From: Paralithodes platypus
Taxonomy: Eukaryota; Arthropoda; Malacostraca; Decapoda; Lithodidae
Assembly: GCA_032716605.1 (NCBI GenBank)
Contig: CM064580.1
Span: 35,575,518-35,639,517, forward strand
Reading direction: 5' to 3'
Length of the DNA: 64,000 nt
Part shown: positions 22,645-34,142 of the stretch, in pieces
Position numbering within the stretch: position 1 is the first letter of the stretch
Layout of the letters: each line of letters begins with the position of its first letter
Position numbers and translations under genes: made by a program
The notes under the pieces: model-generated
Databases searched by the model: none
Told to the model about the DNA's origin: nothing
Seen by the model: the letters and a program-made list of their open reading frames with translations, nothing else

Positions 22645-23105
22645 TCAAGTTAAAAATGCTTGATTAAAATTATTGATGTCAAATTTTAGAATACAGTCAC
22701 AATAATTGACCCTAAAAAGATTATATTTATGGAACAATTTACTTGCCTCAAAACCTCTGTCTACTAAGAGTCTGTATAGTAACCTAGCTCTAGCCCAAAA
22801 GTCATCTACTTTAGTGCAGATTTTACAAAATCTTATTAACTGGGAATAAAAACAATTATAAGTTATTTTACTATCGATATTACTACTAGGGAAAGGAAAG
22901 TTTATTACGTTAAAATTAAAATCATCAACTTTGTGATATACTTTAAGTATGCACTGTTCATTAACAATCTCTATATTTATATCAAGACAATTTTCAACTT
23001 TATAATTTACGTTACATTGTATGAGGGGAATAGAATTAGGGTAAATAAGTTTAGCAACTTGATTAAAATTTAACAAATTGCAAACATAGGGAAGAGTAAA
23101 GGACA
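22645..23105 (-). pseudogene. reverse transcriptase C-terminal fragment (Penelope-like or YIDD-type)
   Basis: A 143-codon frame (extendable upstream to about 23105) reads VENCLDINIEIVNEQ, then VYHKVDDFNFNVINFPF, SSNIDSKITYNCFYSQLIRF and ARLLYRLLVDRGFE. This pattern (FLD-I-I, Y-K-DDF-F, NFPF-SNI, SQLIR) is the thumb/C-terminal region of RT polyproteins I know from fish, cnidarian and arthropod repeats, often labelled Penelope-like. The catalytic domain is missing, apparently lost at about 23105. Which superfamily it belongs to is uncertain. Confidence 0.6.
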
Positions 23106-23289
23106 GGACCCGAGACAGGACACATAGTTTGGTCTGCGCCTCACACGAACTCCCACTTACCTTCTCTTAAACCTGGACTAAACCACTTTTAACACCAGCC
23201 TCAAGCGTAGTCTTAACACGGACATAACAACAAGGGAATATTCTTGGACATATTTTGGTACTTAGGTTCTATTCCTTGAAACGCAACCT

Positions 23290-23337
23290 GAGAGAGAGGA
23301 GAGAAAGAGAGAAAGAGAGAAAGAGAGAAAGAGAGAA

Positions 23338-23372
<35 letters not shown>

Positions 23373-23387
23373 AGAGAGAATAGAGAT

Positions 23388-23485
<98 letters not shown>

Positions 23486-23488
23486 GGG
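23290..23488. repeat. (GA)n / (GAAA)n microsatellite ending in poly-G
   Basis: GAGA and GAAAGA runs from 23290, then a pure GA tract ending in about 14 G's. Confidence 0.95.
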
Positions 23489-24200
23489 TTCACCTTCGTA
23501 ATAGGCGTGCATCCAAATGCATACATTTAACCAGAATCAGTGATTAATGGCGGACATCAAGGCACAGCGAAGTGCTCCTTCAGGGCATTCGAAAGCTTAC
23601 ATAATATTATGACCAATAAGATAATCCAAGAACTATCAATAACTTCCGCAAGGGTTATGGAGACCCCTAATGGGCCCTGACAAGATTTTGGATTGTCACG
23701 TTTCTAGCCATCAATTACAAGTTTCCCACAAAACACATGGCGTACGTGTGATTTTTTGTTCCAACTCTATATTTTGAGCATATACCTTTAACTGTCTTGA
23801 TAGCCTAATGTTTAGTGTGCGGAATTTCGGTGTGAGTATCCTAGGGTCGAGTCCTTGGAGTACCACATATTATTCATTACTTTCATTGATTTCATTAGTT
23901 AGGCTTATTTGTAAATTAATTGGTTGGTTGGTGAAAACAAATATGAAATTATACATTATTATATTGGTGTATATATATTACAGCTTAGATATACTCCTAA
24001 CTGGTTAAGAATGAGTTAGTGTGGATTATAAACTCAGTCTTGGAGTAATGATAAAGGAGATACTTAAATGGAGACATTAGAGTAATAGAGGTTATGGGGC
24101 TTGTTCAATACGAAGTCTATGAGGTAGGTTTAGAGCACAAGATTGACTTGGCTGGAAATAAGTGTTAATAATGATGGGAGAGGGATGGGAGCTGGAGAGG

Positions 24201-24426
24201 AATTGACCACTTGCGAGTTTCGTTCAATAAGGAAGTTGGAGCTGTAAACATAGAGATGTATCTAATTAACAACTAAAATACGGTCAAAGTTAATTTATAA
24301 ATACACAAAACCCAATTATTCCTAATTTCTACCCATCAGAAATCTCTAGTAATATTACATTGTTGTTCTATATCGATGTTTACAACTCTAAGTTCCTCAT
24401 AGCCTGAAACTCGCAAGTGGTCAATT
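24201..24426. mobile_element. 226-bp foldback MITE
   Basis: AATTGACCACTTGCGAGTTTC at the left is exactly inverted at the right end. The arms continue imperfectly (GAAGTTGGAGCTGTAAACAT against ATGTTTACAACTCTAAGTTC), giving about 60-bp arms. A related element lies at 42698-42928. Confidence 0.75.
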
Positions 24427-24977
24427 GGGAATAACCATCCTTCACAGAGCTCAATGGGTAGAGTGATGTATCTTGCCTTCTGACAACGTGAGCTTGAGGC
24501 AGTCACTAGGGGAAAGTGTATACATATGCCAGCAAGAAGGGAATTGAGGTTGCATACGAATTAATGCATTCTGTCGTGTGTAAGGGGGAGAAGTTGTTTA
24601 CAGAAAGTGTTTATAGATTCAATCGCTCATCACGATAAAGTCTAGACGATGAATGAAACAAGGAGACAGTGTTGCCTCCCGCATTTGGCTGTCTCTTCCT
24701 CGCCCAATGCAGATTTGACTTTTCAAAGCCACATTGCCACTGTCTTGCTGCTTCTATCGTAATCTCGGGCAACTCTCTTTACTCTCTCATGGCATCTATT
24801 GAGCTTCGTACTCAATAAGCACTGCCTGTATTTTCATACTTTGAATATGGAAATATTCATACAATCATTGGAAACAGCGAGGGTGCTTTTTATGGCAGAT
24901 CTGTGGTTTTTGTGGTAATGTACTCAACCAAATGTAATCCCAATTATATTTTGCTATTAACACATCGGAGTTTGAAC

Positions 24978-25998
24978 TATCTATCTATCTATTGCCTGAC
25001 GCTGTGATCCCCGAAGGGGTGGCCACGAACGAACCGCCCCCATGCACCTCTGTCCCCAGTCAGTCGACGCCCCTCCCCCCAACCAGCACCGCCTTCGTGT
25101 TCATGTAGTTCCTCACTCCATCCTTCCACCTCGTATTCGGTCTACCTCTCCCTCTCTGTCCCTCCACCTCGCTCTCGTACACCCTCTTAGGCATTCTCTC
25201 GCTTTCCATACGTTCCATATGGCCGAACCATCTCAGGTTGTTCCTTTTCACACTTTCCAGCACATCTACCTCCACACCACACCTCCTTCTTACTTCCTCA
25301 TTAGTCTGTCTATCCCTCCATGTAACTCCGCACGCACTCCTTAAGTAATTCATTTCCACTGCTCTCACTCTTGGTCTGAGTCTCTCAACCAACGTCCATG
25401 CTTCGCTTCTGTAAGTCAGTGTCGGGATTACCACACTGTCATGCAAGGACTTCTTCACTTCCATACTGACCACCCTATTTCTTGTTACTGCTTTTAGCGT
25501 TCCTACAACCCTCTTCCCCTGTTGTACCCTCTCCCGCACTTCTTCATCCATAGTCCCATCTTTACTCAACACACTGCCCAGATACTTAAAAGAGTTGACG
25601 ATCTCCATAGCCTGACCGTTCAGCTTCACCTCACACTCTGTGACTTCACCCCTTTCGAAGACCATAACCTTGCTCTTCCCCGTATTTACCTTCAAATTCC
25701 GTTTTTCGCACACTGTTCCAAACTCATTTACCAGACCCTGCAACTCCCATTCATTATCACTCATCAGAACTGTATCATCCGCAAACAGCAGTATAGGTAG
25801 CTTCCACTCAATTCCCTCCCTTTTCAGCGATACACCAACATCCACTGCTCTTGATAGGATTTCTTTCATGACTCCATCCATATATACAGTAAACAACCAC
25901 GGGGGCATCACACACCCCTGTTTCAAACCAACATTCAGGTCAAAGAACTCGCTCTGCTCACTCTCCACACTTACTGCCGCCTTTGCACCCTCATACTA
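24978..25998 (-). pseudogene. RTE-like LINE, 5'-truncated RT and C-terminus
   Basis: A 302-codon frame (25968 down to 25060) encodes NVGLKQGCVMPPWLFTVYMD, then the catalytic box ILLFADDTVL, NSFKYLGSVLSKDG, YRSEAWTL, NNLRWFGHMERM and GRGRPNTRWKDGV, in the order seen in RTE-type polymerases. Coding sense continues upstream to about 25998 (AKAAVSVESEQ), where a stop and the 5' truncation occur. The remaining frame is unbroken. The 3' end is a short tail of (GATA)-type repeats (plus-strand TCTATCTATC at 24978-24995), a known habit of RTE elements. Confidence 0.88.
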
Positions 25999-26045
25999 GG
26001 GTCCTTAAAATTACCAGCTCAGTAGCATGACACACCTGCCCTCAC

Positions 26046-26320
26046 CTACCCACGCTTTATGAATATGTTACAAATTTTATTCATTCTCAAAAGTATTACA
26101 TACTGGACGTATTTTCCATCCCTTATACTGACGCCGATGAGTATGTTCAGGGAGACTTGAACTAGCAGGCTGTTCGAGGGTGCAGCTCTCATCCTCGCGA
26201 AGATCGGCTGGTCAAGTATTCTCATGAGAAACTTATCGAGGGCCTTCTTGAAGTTATCCACCGAGGTGTACGTTATGCATCTTATATCCGCTGGCAGTAT
26301 GTAATAAAGGTATCGTTGAC
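26046..26320 (-). pseudogene. LINE RT C-terminal fragment
   Basis: The minus strand reads YYILPADIRCITYTSVDNF, then KKALDKFLMRILDQP, then SNSLLVQVSLN, the C-terminal tail found in several decapod-type LINE polymerases. No RT palm is present. It lies just beyond the truncated RTE-like element and belongs to a different family. Confidence 0.65.
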
Positions 26321-26352
26321 CCTTTTGCGATAACCAGGATATTAAGTATACC

Positions 26353-26717
26353 TTAATATAGATGGGGGTATTTATTTGTTAATTTATATATATGTTTGTT
26401 ATATGTTTTGTTAGTTTTCTCCCTATATATCCATCAAGCTTTAAAAAAAAAAAAACACTGACCACCTTCAAGATAAATTTGTAAATTTTTCAATATAAAA
26501 AAGTACCATCTTCTTGGATTACAGGATTGCTCTCGCTCGCCAAGATAAATATTGACACCTAAATGACATGAACAGTCTTAATACTGACCACGAAATAGGA
26601 CAAGGTCATAAAATCGCCAAACTAATGGGCCAAACGTCTTAAAATCTCTGAAGTAATGGAGCTAAACATGAGGGAGAAGGGAGACTAGAAAAACGACCCA
26701 TAATATATATAATCTTA
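26353..26717 (+). mobile_element. TTAA MITE family 1, diverged
   Basis: TTAATATAGATGGGGGTATT at the left. Interior words CTCTCGCTCGCCAAG, TTGACACCTAAATGACATG, CCAAACTAATGGGCC and CTAAACATGAGGGAG follow family order. The central hairpin is mostly lost, and the right end is decayed to about 26717. Confidence 0.75.
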
Positions 26718-26749
26718 AAAGCTATTGATCTATATATTTGCGCCGAAGA

Positions 26750-26819
26750 AAGTGCTTAAGAGAGGGGATAACTACCAGTGAGTAAAGTGCTTAAGAGAGG
26801 GGATAACTACCAGTGAGTA
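26750..26819. repeat. 35-bp tandem duplication
   Basis: Two identical units starting AAGTGCTTAAGAGAGGGG at 26750 and 26785. Confidence 0.95.
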
Positions 26820-26979
26820 AAGTGATTCTTGCACGTACAATATGTTTGAACTTTCTTGCATGACAGGTTTAACACTTTCACAGAGGCATATATTGTAGAG
26901 ACCCTATATATTTAACTCTATGCTCTGTCTGCCCCGCCCCCCGCCCCCCCCCCCCTCTCTCTCTCTCCTAGTTTACCAA

Positions 26980-27345
26980 GAGAGGTGGTCGATAGTAATT
27001 CAATTGATACGTTTAAGAAGAGACTGGGAAATCATCTGATGGAAATTGGATTAATGTGAATTAATCAGGAAGTATAGAACTGCCTTTCCAGACTAATTTT
27101 AGTCTATCCTATATAAAAACTTTCCTTGTGACTATTTCCTGACCCATTAGGTTACATTTCACCCTATTTTCCGATACGGCCTTTTAGCCGGAGGGTGGGG
27201 AGAGAGCCTTCTTTGTTATCCTATCCCTCTACTATAAACTATCTCTGCCTCTATTAGTATTAAGGCCAGATCACCTAGTAGGGACCGCAAAGGCGGTGTG
27301 GTCTGAGTAACTGTGTAATTCTCTCTCTAGCTCTGTAGAATAAAT
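26980..27345 (+). pseudogene. CR1-like LINE 3' end
   Basis: A short coding tail reads LPREVVDSNSIDTFKKRLGNH. The 3'UTR with GATACGGCCTTTTAGCCGGA and CACCTAGTAGGGACCGCAAA follows, matching the minus-strand 3'UTR at 15845-16010. No poly-A is seen. The 5' side abuts a C-rich tract (26935-26960). Confidence 0.75.
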
Positions 27346-27359
27346 TTACTTAAAAGACT

Positions 27360-28090
27360 AAGAACATTATAGTACCGTTATTTAAAAGCATATTGAGGCC
27401 CGATCTTGAATATGGCGGACAATTTTGGTCTCCATATTTGAACAAGGACTTTGAGAAACTCAAGTCAGTGCAGCGTAGAACGACGAAGTTGATACCGTCA
27501 CTGAGAAATTAATCATATCATGAAAGAAAATATGTATATAATATATATGATATCAATTAAGAAAAGAAGATTGTGAGGTCAATTAATAATGTTTTAAGAC
27601 ATTAAAGGGCTTTGACAAAATTGATGTAGCTTTACCGTTCAAATTTAATAATAGTTCATCAACTCAGGGACATGGAATGACATTACAAACTAGGAGGGCG
27701 AATCTCGATGTTCAACGAGTGGAACACACTGCCAGAGAAAGTGATATAATATAAGACATTTAAAAGGAGTCTAGACATCCCTTTCGAGGAAGTTGGAGTA
27801 ATATAGGTAACACAAAAAGAACAAAAACGTTAAGCCTCAGTAGTACTGGTATGCAATATATCTCAACTTCCTTCTTTACTATAAATTTCCCAGTAGACAT
27901 TTTCTCATGCATCTGGGAGCCTTGTTTCCCCAACTAAATTTCATGCTATCCCAAGGTTGGAGGGATTGGCGAGTGGGGAGAGAATCCTCTGCTTTGCTAT
28001 CCTTACCTTCTACGTTGTAGCATATTTCTTGTTAGCATTAAGTACGGACTGCCTAGTAGGGACCGCAAGGTCTGTATTTATGTGTAACAA
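27360..28090 (+). pseudogene. CR1-like LINE, RT C-terminal region and 3'UTR
   Basis: The frame reads LFKSILRPDLEYGGQFWSPY, then EKLKSVQRRTTKLIPSLRN, matching the CR1/L2-type post-RT region. Later degraded segments include GTGGAACACACTGCCAGAG (WN-LP). The 3'UTR shares GACTGCCTAGTAGGGACCGC with the preceding copy. Stops and frameshifts throughout. Confidence 0.75.
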
Positions 28091-28249
28091 AAAATGTCCT
28101 AGATAATCATCCAGTACCTGAACTAACAAACTATTAAGCTCTCAACAGCTACTAATGAAGGAACGGATGAACACTGTTTTCAGTTGAAGAGAGCAGAACA
28201 AAAGAAGAATAAAAGTGAAGGTATGCATACCAATTCCTTTCCATTTCTA

Positions 28250-28388
28250 ATTATTTTAAACATTCCTTCAGGCAATTTCCAAGCCCTGCAAGGTTTTTCA
28301 TGTCTAACTGTTTTCATTTACGGCAGATTACCAGAGGGTGGGAGAGCCAGTATCTTTGCTATCCTTTCCTTTCACTTTCTCTTAGGGT
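28250..28388 (+). pseudogene. third LINE 3'UTR fragment of the same family
   Basis: Contains GTTTTCATTTACGGCAGATT, ACCAGAGGGTGGGAGAG and CTTTGCTATCCTTTCC, parallel to the 3'UTRs at 27180 and 27960. It is cut by the SINE that starts at about 28396. Confidence 0.6.
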
Positions 28389-28395
28389 TGCTTAC

Positions 28396-28632
28396 AGCGG
28401 CTCGCTGGTGTAGTGACTAGCGTTTTGGACTTCCACCCAGAAGGCCCAGGATCGCGCCCACGCTCGGCGCATTATAGGTTTTTCACAAGCACTGAGTCAT
28501 TACCGTCCCTCATGAGCAAGGGGATGGGGTAGTAGTACAGGACCCCAATGGAAATACGCCTAATCGGCCTTATTGGGTTATCCTTAGCTGGCGCATGCGC
28601 TAGCTTTAAGAACTATTATTATTATTATTATT
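28396..28632 (+). mobile_element. tRNA-derived SINE with (TTA)n tail
   Basis: The head reads GCTCGCTGGTGTAGTGACTA, similar to a pol III A box. GGATCGCGCCC near 28450 is a weak B box (consensus GGTTCGANNCC). The body ends in (ATT)n at 28611-28632. It resembles decapod SINEs from memory. Confidence 0.65.
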
Positions 28633-28639
28633 AACTCTA

Positions 28640-29207
28640 CTAAGATTATGTCTTGGCCACCTTGCAGGGATCGTAATATATGTGTGGTAAGTGTATATAT
28701 GTAAATCTATGTCAATATCTGCTCTATGCACACACACACACACACAGAGATTGAAGTACACATATCCCATATAAATACAAACACACACTATTTATTCTAT
28801 ATGTTCAGGCCCAATCCCCGCTTTTCAACAGGTTTAGATATATAACATGCACATAAATATTTGAGTGCACGTACACGGATACCACATGTAAATAACACAC
28901 ACACTAACACACATTGAACATAAACACGATCACACAAAAGATTGCATAAATAAAGTGTAAGCAAACACCATCCATAAACTGAGGTACAGATACACATACA
29001 CACACAAAACGCACACACACACACACACACACATGGCAGCAACAGTAAGAAAAGACGAGACTAAAACCATCTTAAGCTAAACACATCATACATCACCACC
29101 AACCTCTCCCCCACCTTAGATCCCCAGCAATGTTTTATATATCTTTTTGTGATGCACACTCTCACTCGCTTACTCCCTTCCCCCCCTCTCCCTCTCTCCC
29201 TCTCTCC

Positions 29208-29238
<31 letters not shown>

Positions 29239-29882
29239 GTAAAGCTGTTAAATACCATTAGTATATGAGGTAATAAAATATTAGAATTTGGCCATTTGTA
29301 GCAAGATCATTTATTTCATACCATTGTGCACATGCACACACACATATACACACACACACACTTACACATTTGATCATTAAATAGAAAGCTATAATCTTGC
29401 TAAAAGAATGATGACTTACTCCAAAAAATATTGAAATACGAAACAAAAATACGGCCGTTTATAATATATATAAAAAATACGCAAGACGCCAAACACGGTA
29501 TTTCTATTTATCTCTACTACAGGATTTAGTCTTAAGTGTTAAAACAGTAACATGTAATCGTACATAATGAAAATTCCTGCACCGCTATGTTTCACATTTG
29601 CCTCAATATCTCTAACTATGATGATATAGAGTAAGGCCACGAATACTGTTGACGTAGGCTACTGTTCATTATTTATGTAAGCAAAATATAATTCACATCT
29701 CACAATAAGACTAATACCATAATATATATTTGACAATGTATTATATATTATAGTCAAACACAAATTTCTTAAAGTTACGTTAAAGAAATTGCTGAAGAGA
29801 GATAAGGTTATACGTAGCTTGTGAGAAATGAGAGGAGGGAATGGAAAGGAATCTGCATGTAATCCGTCACTTGTAATACCTG

Positions 29883-29965
<83 letters not shown>

Positions 29966-30900
29966 TGAGAGTAAGGGATGGGAAGGAACTAGACATGCAA
30001 AAAGCCGTCTGTCGACCTTGCCTGCCTGGGACACTGTGTCTGCATGCCTGTGTATACTTGAGTGCGTGTGCGTTTACTTATATGTGCGTGTTTGTTTGCG
30101 TGAGCGTATGTACTTTGTTGTGTAACTCTTCATTAAATTAAATGCACCACGGTATCTATTAATTCATGTGTGTTTTTGTTTGAACATTAACTTTATTTCA
30201 TGTATATTGGTATTTGTGTTGTGGTCATTGTACACATTAGTATGTGTGTGTTTTCATGTATTTAATGTGTGTGCAGACGCGAACTTTTTTTGTATATCGG
30301 TACGTGAGTTTTGTGTGTTTTCCATAAATGTATGCGATAAAATTTTATATAAAATGTATTCGTCTGTGCATTATTCACACCGAATTTATGTCCCAGGTTC
30401 TTTGATGTATGTTGCATTATCTTTTAATAAACAACCAACACCAGCATATTACATGTTACTGCTCCCCCAACACAATATATTATGTGCAATATTATCCCTG
30501 CCTTGTTCCTATATATAGTGTACACCACACACACCTGTTTGCTTACATATAACCGAAATATACTCCATCATGCTTTAGTGACGCCACCTTCACAAAAGCG
30601 AACATACAAAGACCATATAAATATGGATAAGGAATTGAAATAACTGCTGCAAAATCCATATGCCAAGAATACAAGTACTGCACGAGTAAATAAGAATTAA
30701 TAAGAGTTGGTGAAGGCTACAGAAAGCAGTACTCTTAGGCTGAAGTAAAAGCAGGAGGAACAAAACCACAACACAAAGAACAGTAGGAACAGCAGTAATA
30801 TCATAAGAATACTATATGCTATTACACATATACAGTATATATATGCTATTACACATATACAGTATATATATTGAGAATATATCACAAATACACGTGAGCC
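28640..30900. other. AT-rich non-coding sequence with many microsatellites
   Basis: Contains (CA)n at 28733-28746 and 29012-29034, (CT)n at 29165-29240, CA runs near 29335-29362 and (GA)n at 29885-29962. Short open frames across these are repeat artefacts. No gene recognised. Confidence 0.45.
29885..29962. repeat. (GA)n microsatellite
   Basis: Uninterrupted GA dinucleotides for about 78 bases. Confidence 0.97.
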
Positions 30901-30906
30901 ACTAAA

Positions 30907-31060
30907 TGTTTCTAATCTCTCAGTGGGGATCGAACCGTCGACCATCAGGACGATAGCCGACGCTTTAATCAATTACACCGTAGACTGCCGTGGTGTAATT
31001 GATTAAAGCGTCGGCTATCGTCCTGATGGTCGACGGTTCGATCCCCACTGAGAGATTAGA

Positions 31061-31064
<4 letters not shown>
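30907..31064. repeat. perfect 73-bp inverted pair of tRNA-like units
   Basis: Bases 30907-30979 are the exact reverse complement of 30992-31064, with a 12-base spacer. Each arm carries a tRNA-like pol III promoter: GGTGTAATTGATTAAAGCG (A-box-like) and GGTTCGATCCC (perfect B box), transcribed outwards from the spacer. I could not fold a convincing anticodon arm or full acceptor stem, so these are probably heads of a tRNA-derived SINE rather than tRNA genes. AT-rich repeats flank both outer ends, and a duplicated TATGCTATTACACATATAC lies just left. Confidence 0.85.
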
Positions 31065-31065
<1 letters not shown>

Positions 31066-31109
<44 letters not shown>

Positions 31110-31135
31110 CTGTATATATATATATATATACTATT
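31066..31135. repeat. (AT)n microsatellite
   Basis: TA runs directly outside the right arm of the tRNA-like palindrome. Confidence 0.95.
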
Positions 31136-31989
31136 ATATATTATAAGATTGTTTATAAAATGCCTTTCAATGTTCACTTTAGGCCTGAGTAGGCTGGATT
31201 CTAATATTCAAATAGGCATTAGGCTGCTAGTATCTTCCTACAAGGATACTACTAAATTCACTCAACAACACATTATTTCTTTCTAGTCAGACTGTGGTAC
31301 CTTATGAATTATTGTCTGTCATTTTCTTTTTCAATAAGCGAGGTTAAACTAACCTCGGTTTAATTAAAAGGTAGTCTAATTAGTTTCTCCTTTAATAGCT
31401 TGCACAGGACCCTTAAAACACCATATTCTGCAACAGGTCTTAGCCACCACCTCTGCGTTCAGTTTCTAGTCTCTCGTCTGTCTACGGCTCGGGGTTTAGT
31501 CTGGCACTCTTACTCCTCCTTACTGTACGTTTATGTAGGAAGCTTGTTGTCAGGGAAATTTTGTACTATTCAGCTCCCTCTCGGTGTATTTTGTAGTATC
31601 TCCACCCTTCTCTTAGTGTAATGCTACAGAGAAAGCATGCACCACTGACTGGTATTGGTACGCCACAGGAGACTTGGCTGCAAGCTCAGGGTTTGGGACA
31701 GCAGGTATGGTTATCGCCGACTTTTGTACTGCAATCCTCGGCTTGGCTCTACTGTTTATTTTGCCATCTCGTCCAGATTTTACTGCATCGAATTATAGGA
31801 ATCAGGGAAAAACTAACCAGTCCTTTCCTAGAGATGATCTCTTCTTGTTATTTCTTCTCTCTTCCTCTGAGTTTCTTCTTTTCTCTGTTGTCCATCTTCT
31901 TCCTCTGTGTTGTGTTAATTCTAGGGCTTTTCTGGTTGAGGATTCGGTGGTGCGGGTGCTGCTGCGGTGTTTCTATTCAGAGGCTTCTC

Positions 31990-33090
31990 CAATAGTAAGC
32001 GCCTTCTTGGTGTCTTCCTCTGTAGAACCCTCTCTTTAGTTGGCTTCGGGTGGGGTCATCTCCGAAGAGTCGAAGACGTGCTGGGTCAGGGTTTCCATTG
32101 CTTTGGCTGTCGGCTCGAAGTCGCACTCGACTCCCACCATCTCTCAAACCATCGTGGTGAAGCATGTGAAGAGACAGTTTAGCTGGTTTCTGGATAAGGT
32201 GAACCTCTTCTCTTGGGTTGTCTCCTTTGTCTTGGGGGCTTCCCTTTTTCTTCTCAGCTCTCATGACGGTCCTGGTGGCTTGTGCTTCTTGTGGCTCTGG
32301 CTTCTTCGGGATCCTCTTCCTTCTCTCAGGGCAGCTGGGGTTCCAGGCATGTACAAGTAGGCAGTGTGGGTATTTAGCCTTAGTTTTCTCCTTATTTCAG
32401 TGTTTCTTGAATCAGTCCCTAGTGCCGTGTGGAGCGCTACAGATGCCACATCTAAAGGTGTTCTTGCAGGTACCTTGAAGATGTCCAAAGCGATGGCACT
32501 TGTAGCATCTCACTGGCTCTGGTAGATATGGTCGAAGCTTGTAGTTTCCTTTGCTTGTCTTGATTTCCTCTGGTAATTCTCCGAGTACAGTGACAAAGGC
32601 TTGTCTTGTTGTAGCTCCTCCTCTGGCCTTGCACCTCTCAGCTTTGTCGATGCTGGGATGATTAAGGATGGGTTGAAGGTTGAACTCGATGGTGTAGTGC
32701 ATATGCACATCCCCTGGTCAATTTCAGCTCAGGGTTTAGTAACTGAATTGGCTGAAAATCTCTTAGATTTCCTTAGCATTTCTTCAGAAACTCCATCTTT
32801 TGGAGTCCTAACCATTTCTCCTATTACATTTGGCCTGACATCAACTTCAGTGTCGGATTCTTCTCTTCCAGCTTAGTTCCAGGAGCGGCAGCTCATCGTT
32901 GGGGTTAGGAAATGTATCAAACTTTATGATCATTGTCTTTAAACTGCGTTTCTTCTTGCTCATGGCGAATTGCCAGGCTTCTTCGGTGGTGGAGGGAGGT
33001 ACTCCAACTCTGGTTTCATCTCTGGATTTGTCCCTGCACCTTCTACGGATAGGAGTGCCTATTCCTGTCTATCTTCTTCGTTAGGGTAGT
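31990..33090 (-). pseudogene. LINE ORF1 (gag-like nucleic-acid-binding protein), broken
   Basis: Reading the minus strand from about 33050: RRRCRDKSRDETRVGVPPST, EEAWQFAMSKKKRSLKTMII and KFDTFPNPNDE. After stops, 32708-32412 gives EFNLQPILNHPSIDKAERCK, TTRQAFVTVLGELPEE, KLRPYLPEPVRCYKCHRFGH, LQGTC and CGICSAPHGTRD. CYKCHRFGHLQGTC is a CCHC zinc knuckle (C-x2-C-x4-H-x4-C) with a second knuckle starting CGIC. This matches ORF1 of jockey/I/CR1-type LINEs, which coats the element RNA. Downstream to about 31990 the frame decays into Lys/Arg-rich remnants. Which LINE family it served cannot be told from this window. Confidence 0.8.
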
Positions 33091-33109
33091 CTTCATTTCG
33101 GCGAAAATG

Positions 33110-33960
33110 TGCGGAAAAGCTCAGGAAGTCAGGAGGAGAGGGAGAGGGAGAGGGAGAGGGAGAGAAAGAGAGAAAGAGTTATCAGATGTGTGCTCCCTTG
33201 TTGGCATGGACTTTTATATCCGGCACCCTTTGTGGCACTGTGACCTGATTGGCTGTTTTCCTTTATTCCTTCATCCTCCAAATTGTTGCCCATGTTTACA
33301 CTATTCTTTCAATAATAATATCCTGACAGGGCTGCTCTGGATGAAGTTTCATAACGAGGAAGGTGCCAGTTATGATAATATATCTTATTGAAGCAGCTCG
33401 AACAGCAATAACTCTTCAGGTGCACACTACCGGATTGGTGAAGAGGGTTTGTAGTATCAGCATAAGGTAGAGGTGTACTCACAGCTACCTGGTTGAGGCC
33501 TTTACATCCACACTGGAGATCACGATTTGCATCATCTAATACGGTTCGCTGATTAGTCAACCGCAGTGGAAACTATGGTTCTCATATATTTCCAATTTTG
33601 CTCATACATATTATTATTATTTGTTTTTATTAAATTATTATTATTGTTTATTGCTTGGTTTAAGACAAACACTTATTAGAATATCCCAACATAGACGAAA
33701 TCAAAACTGCAAATAACTTTCCTCATTCACCACAACTCGGATGCGTAGTTGAGAGTACAAACTGAAACTGAAACTGACGAACGTAAACTGGTTCCAGGCA
33801 AACTCAAATCCCGGTCAAGTTAACGGCACCTAATAACAAAGCCTAAAACTTGACTAACTTGTCCTATCTTACCCTTAGTCTCTCAAGCCAAACCCAACAA
33901 ACTCACCATCACGCAAACCCAGTTCTGTATATGTATTATTTTATTGGAGCTAGATAAATG
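33110..33960. other. non-coding sequence with a (GGGAGA)n patch
   Basis: A GGGAGA/GAGAAA tract at 33131-33178 borders the LINE ORF1 remnant. The rest shows no recognised gene or repeat. Confidence 0.4.
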
Positions 33961-33965
33961 GCTAA

Positions 33966-34142
33966 TTAAAGGGCGTATTTATTTGCTCATTTATGTATAT
34001 TTTTATTATATTATTAGTTTCCTCCCTATACCTCCATCAAGCTTAAAAAACACCCGCCCAAGACCCTCCTTCAAGATAAATTTGTACATTTTTCGATAGA
34101 AAAAATAAGGGTGACCAGAATAAACGGCCCATCTCCCCTTAA
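33966..34142 (+). mobile_element. TTAA MITE family 1, internally deleted (177 bp)
   Basis: Left TTAA at 33966 with GGGCGTATTTATTTG, then CCTCCCTATACCTCCATCAA and AAGATAAATTTGTACATTTT. It jumps from CGATAGAAAAA directly to CCAGAATAAACGGCCC, ending ATCTCCCCTTAA at 34142. The hairpin and core are missing, a deletion of about 180 bp relative to full copies. Confidence 0.85.

Noticed and set aside
22645..23076. Host gene exon on the minus strand
   Set aside because: The motifs match a reverse transcriptase C-terminus, and there are no splice sites that make sense.
30907..31064. Two divergent tRNA genes
   Set aside because: B boxes are perfect, but I could not form a standard anticodon arm and acceptor stem; treated as tRNA-like SINE heads.
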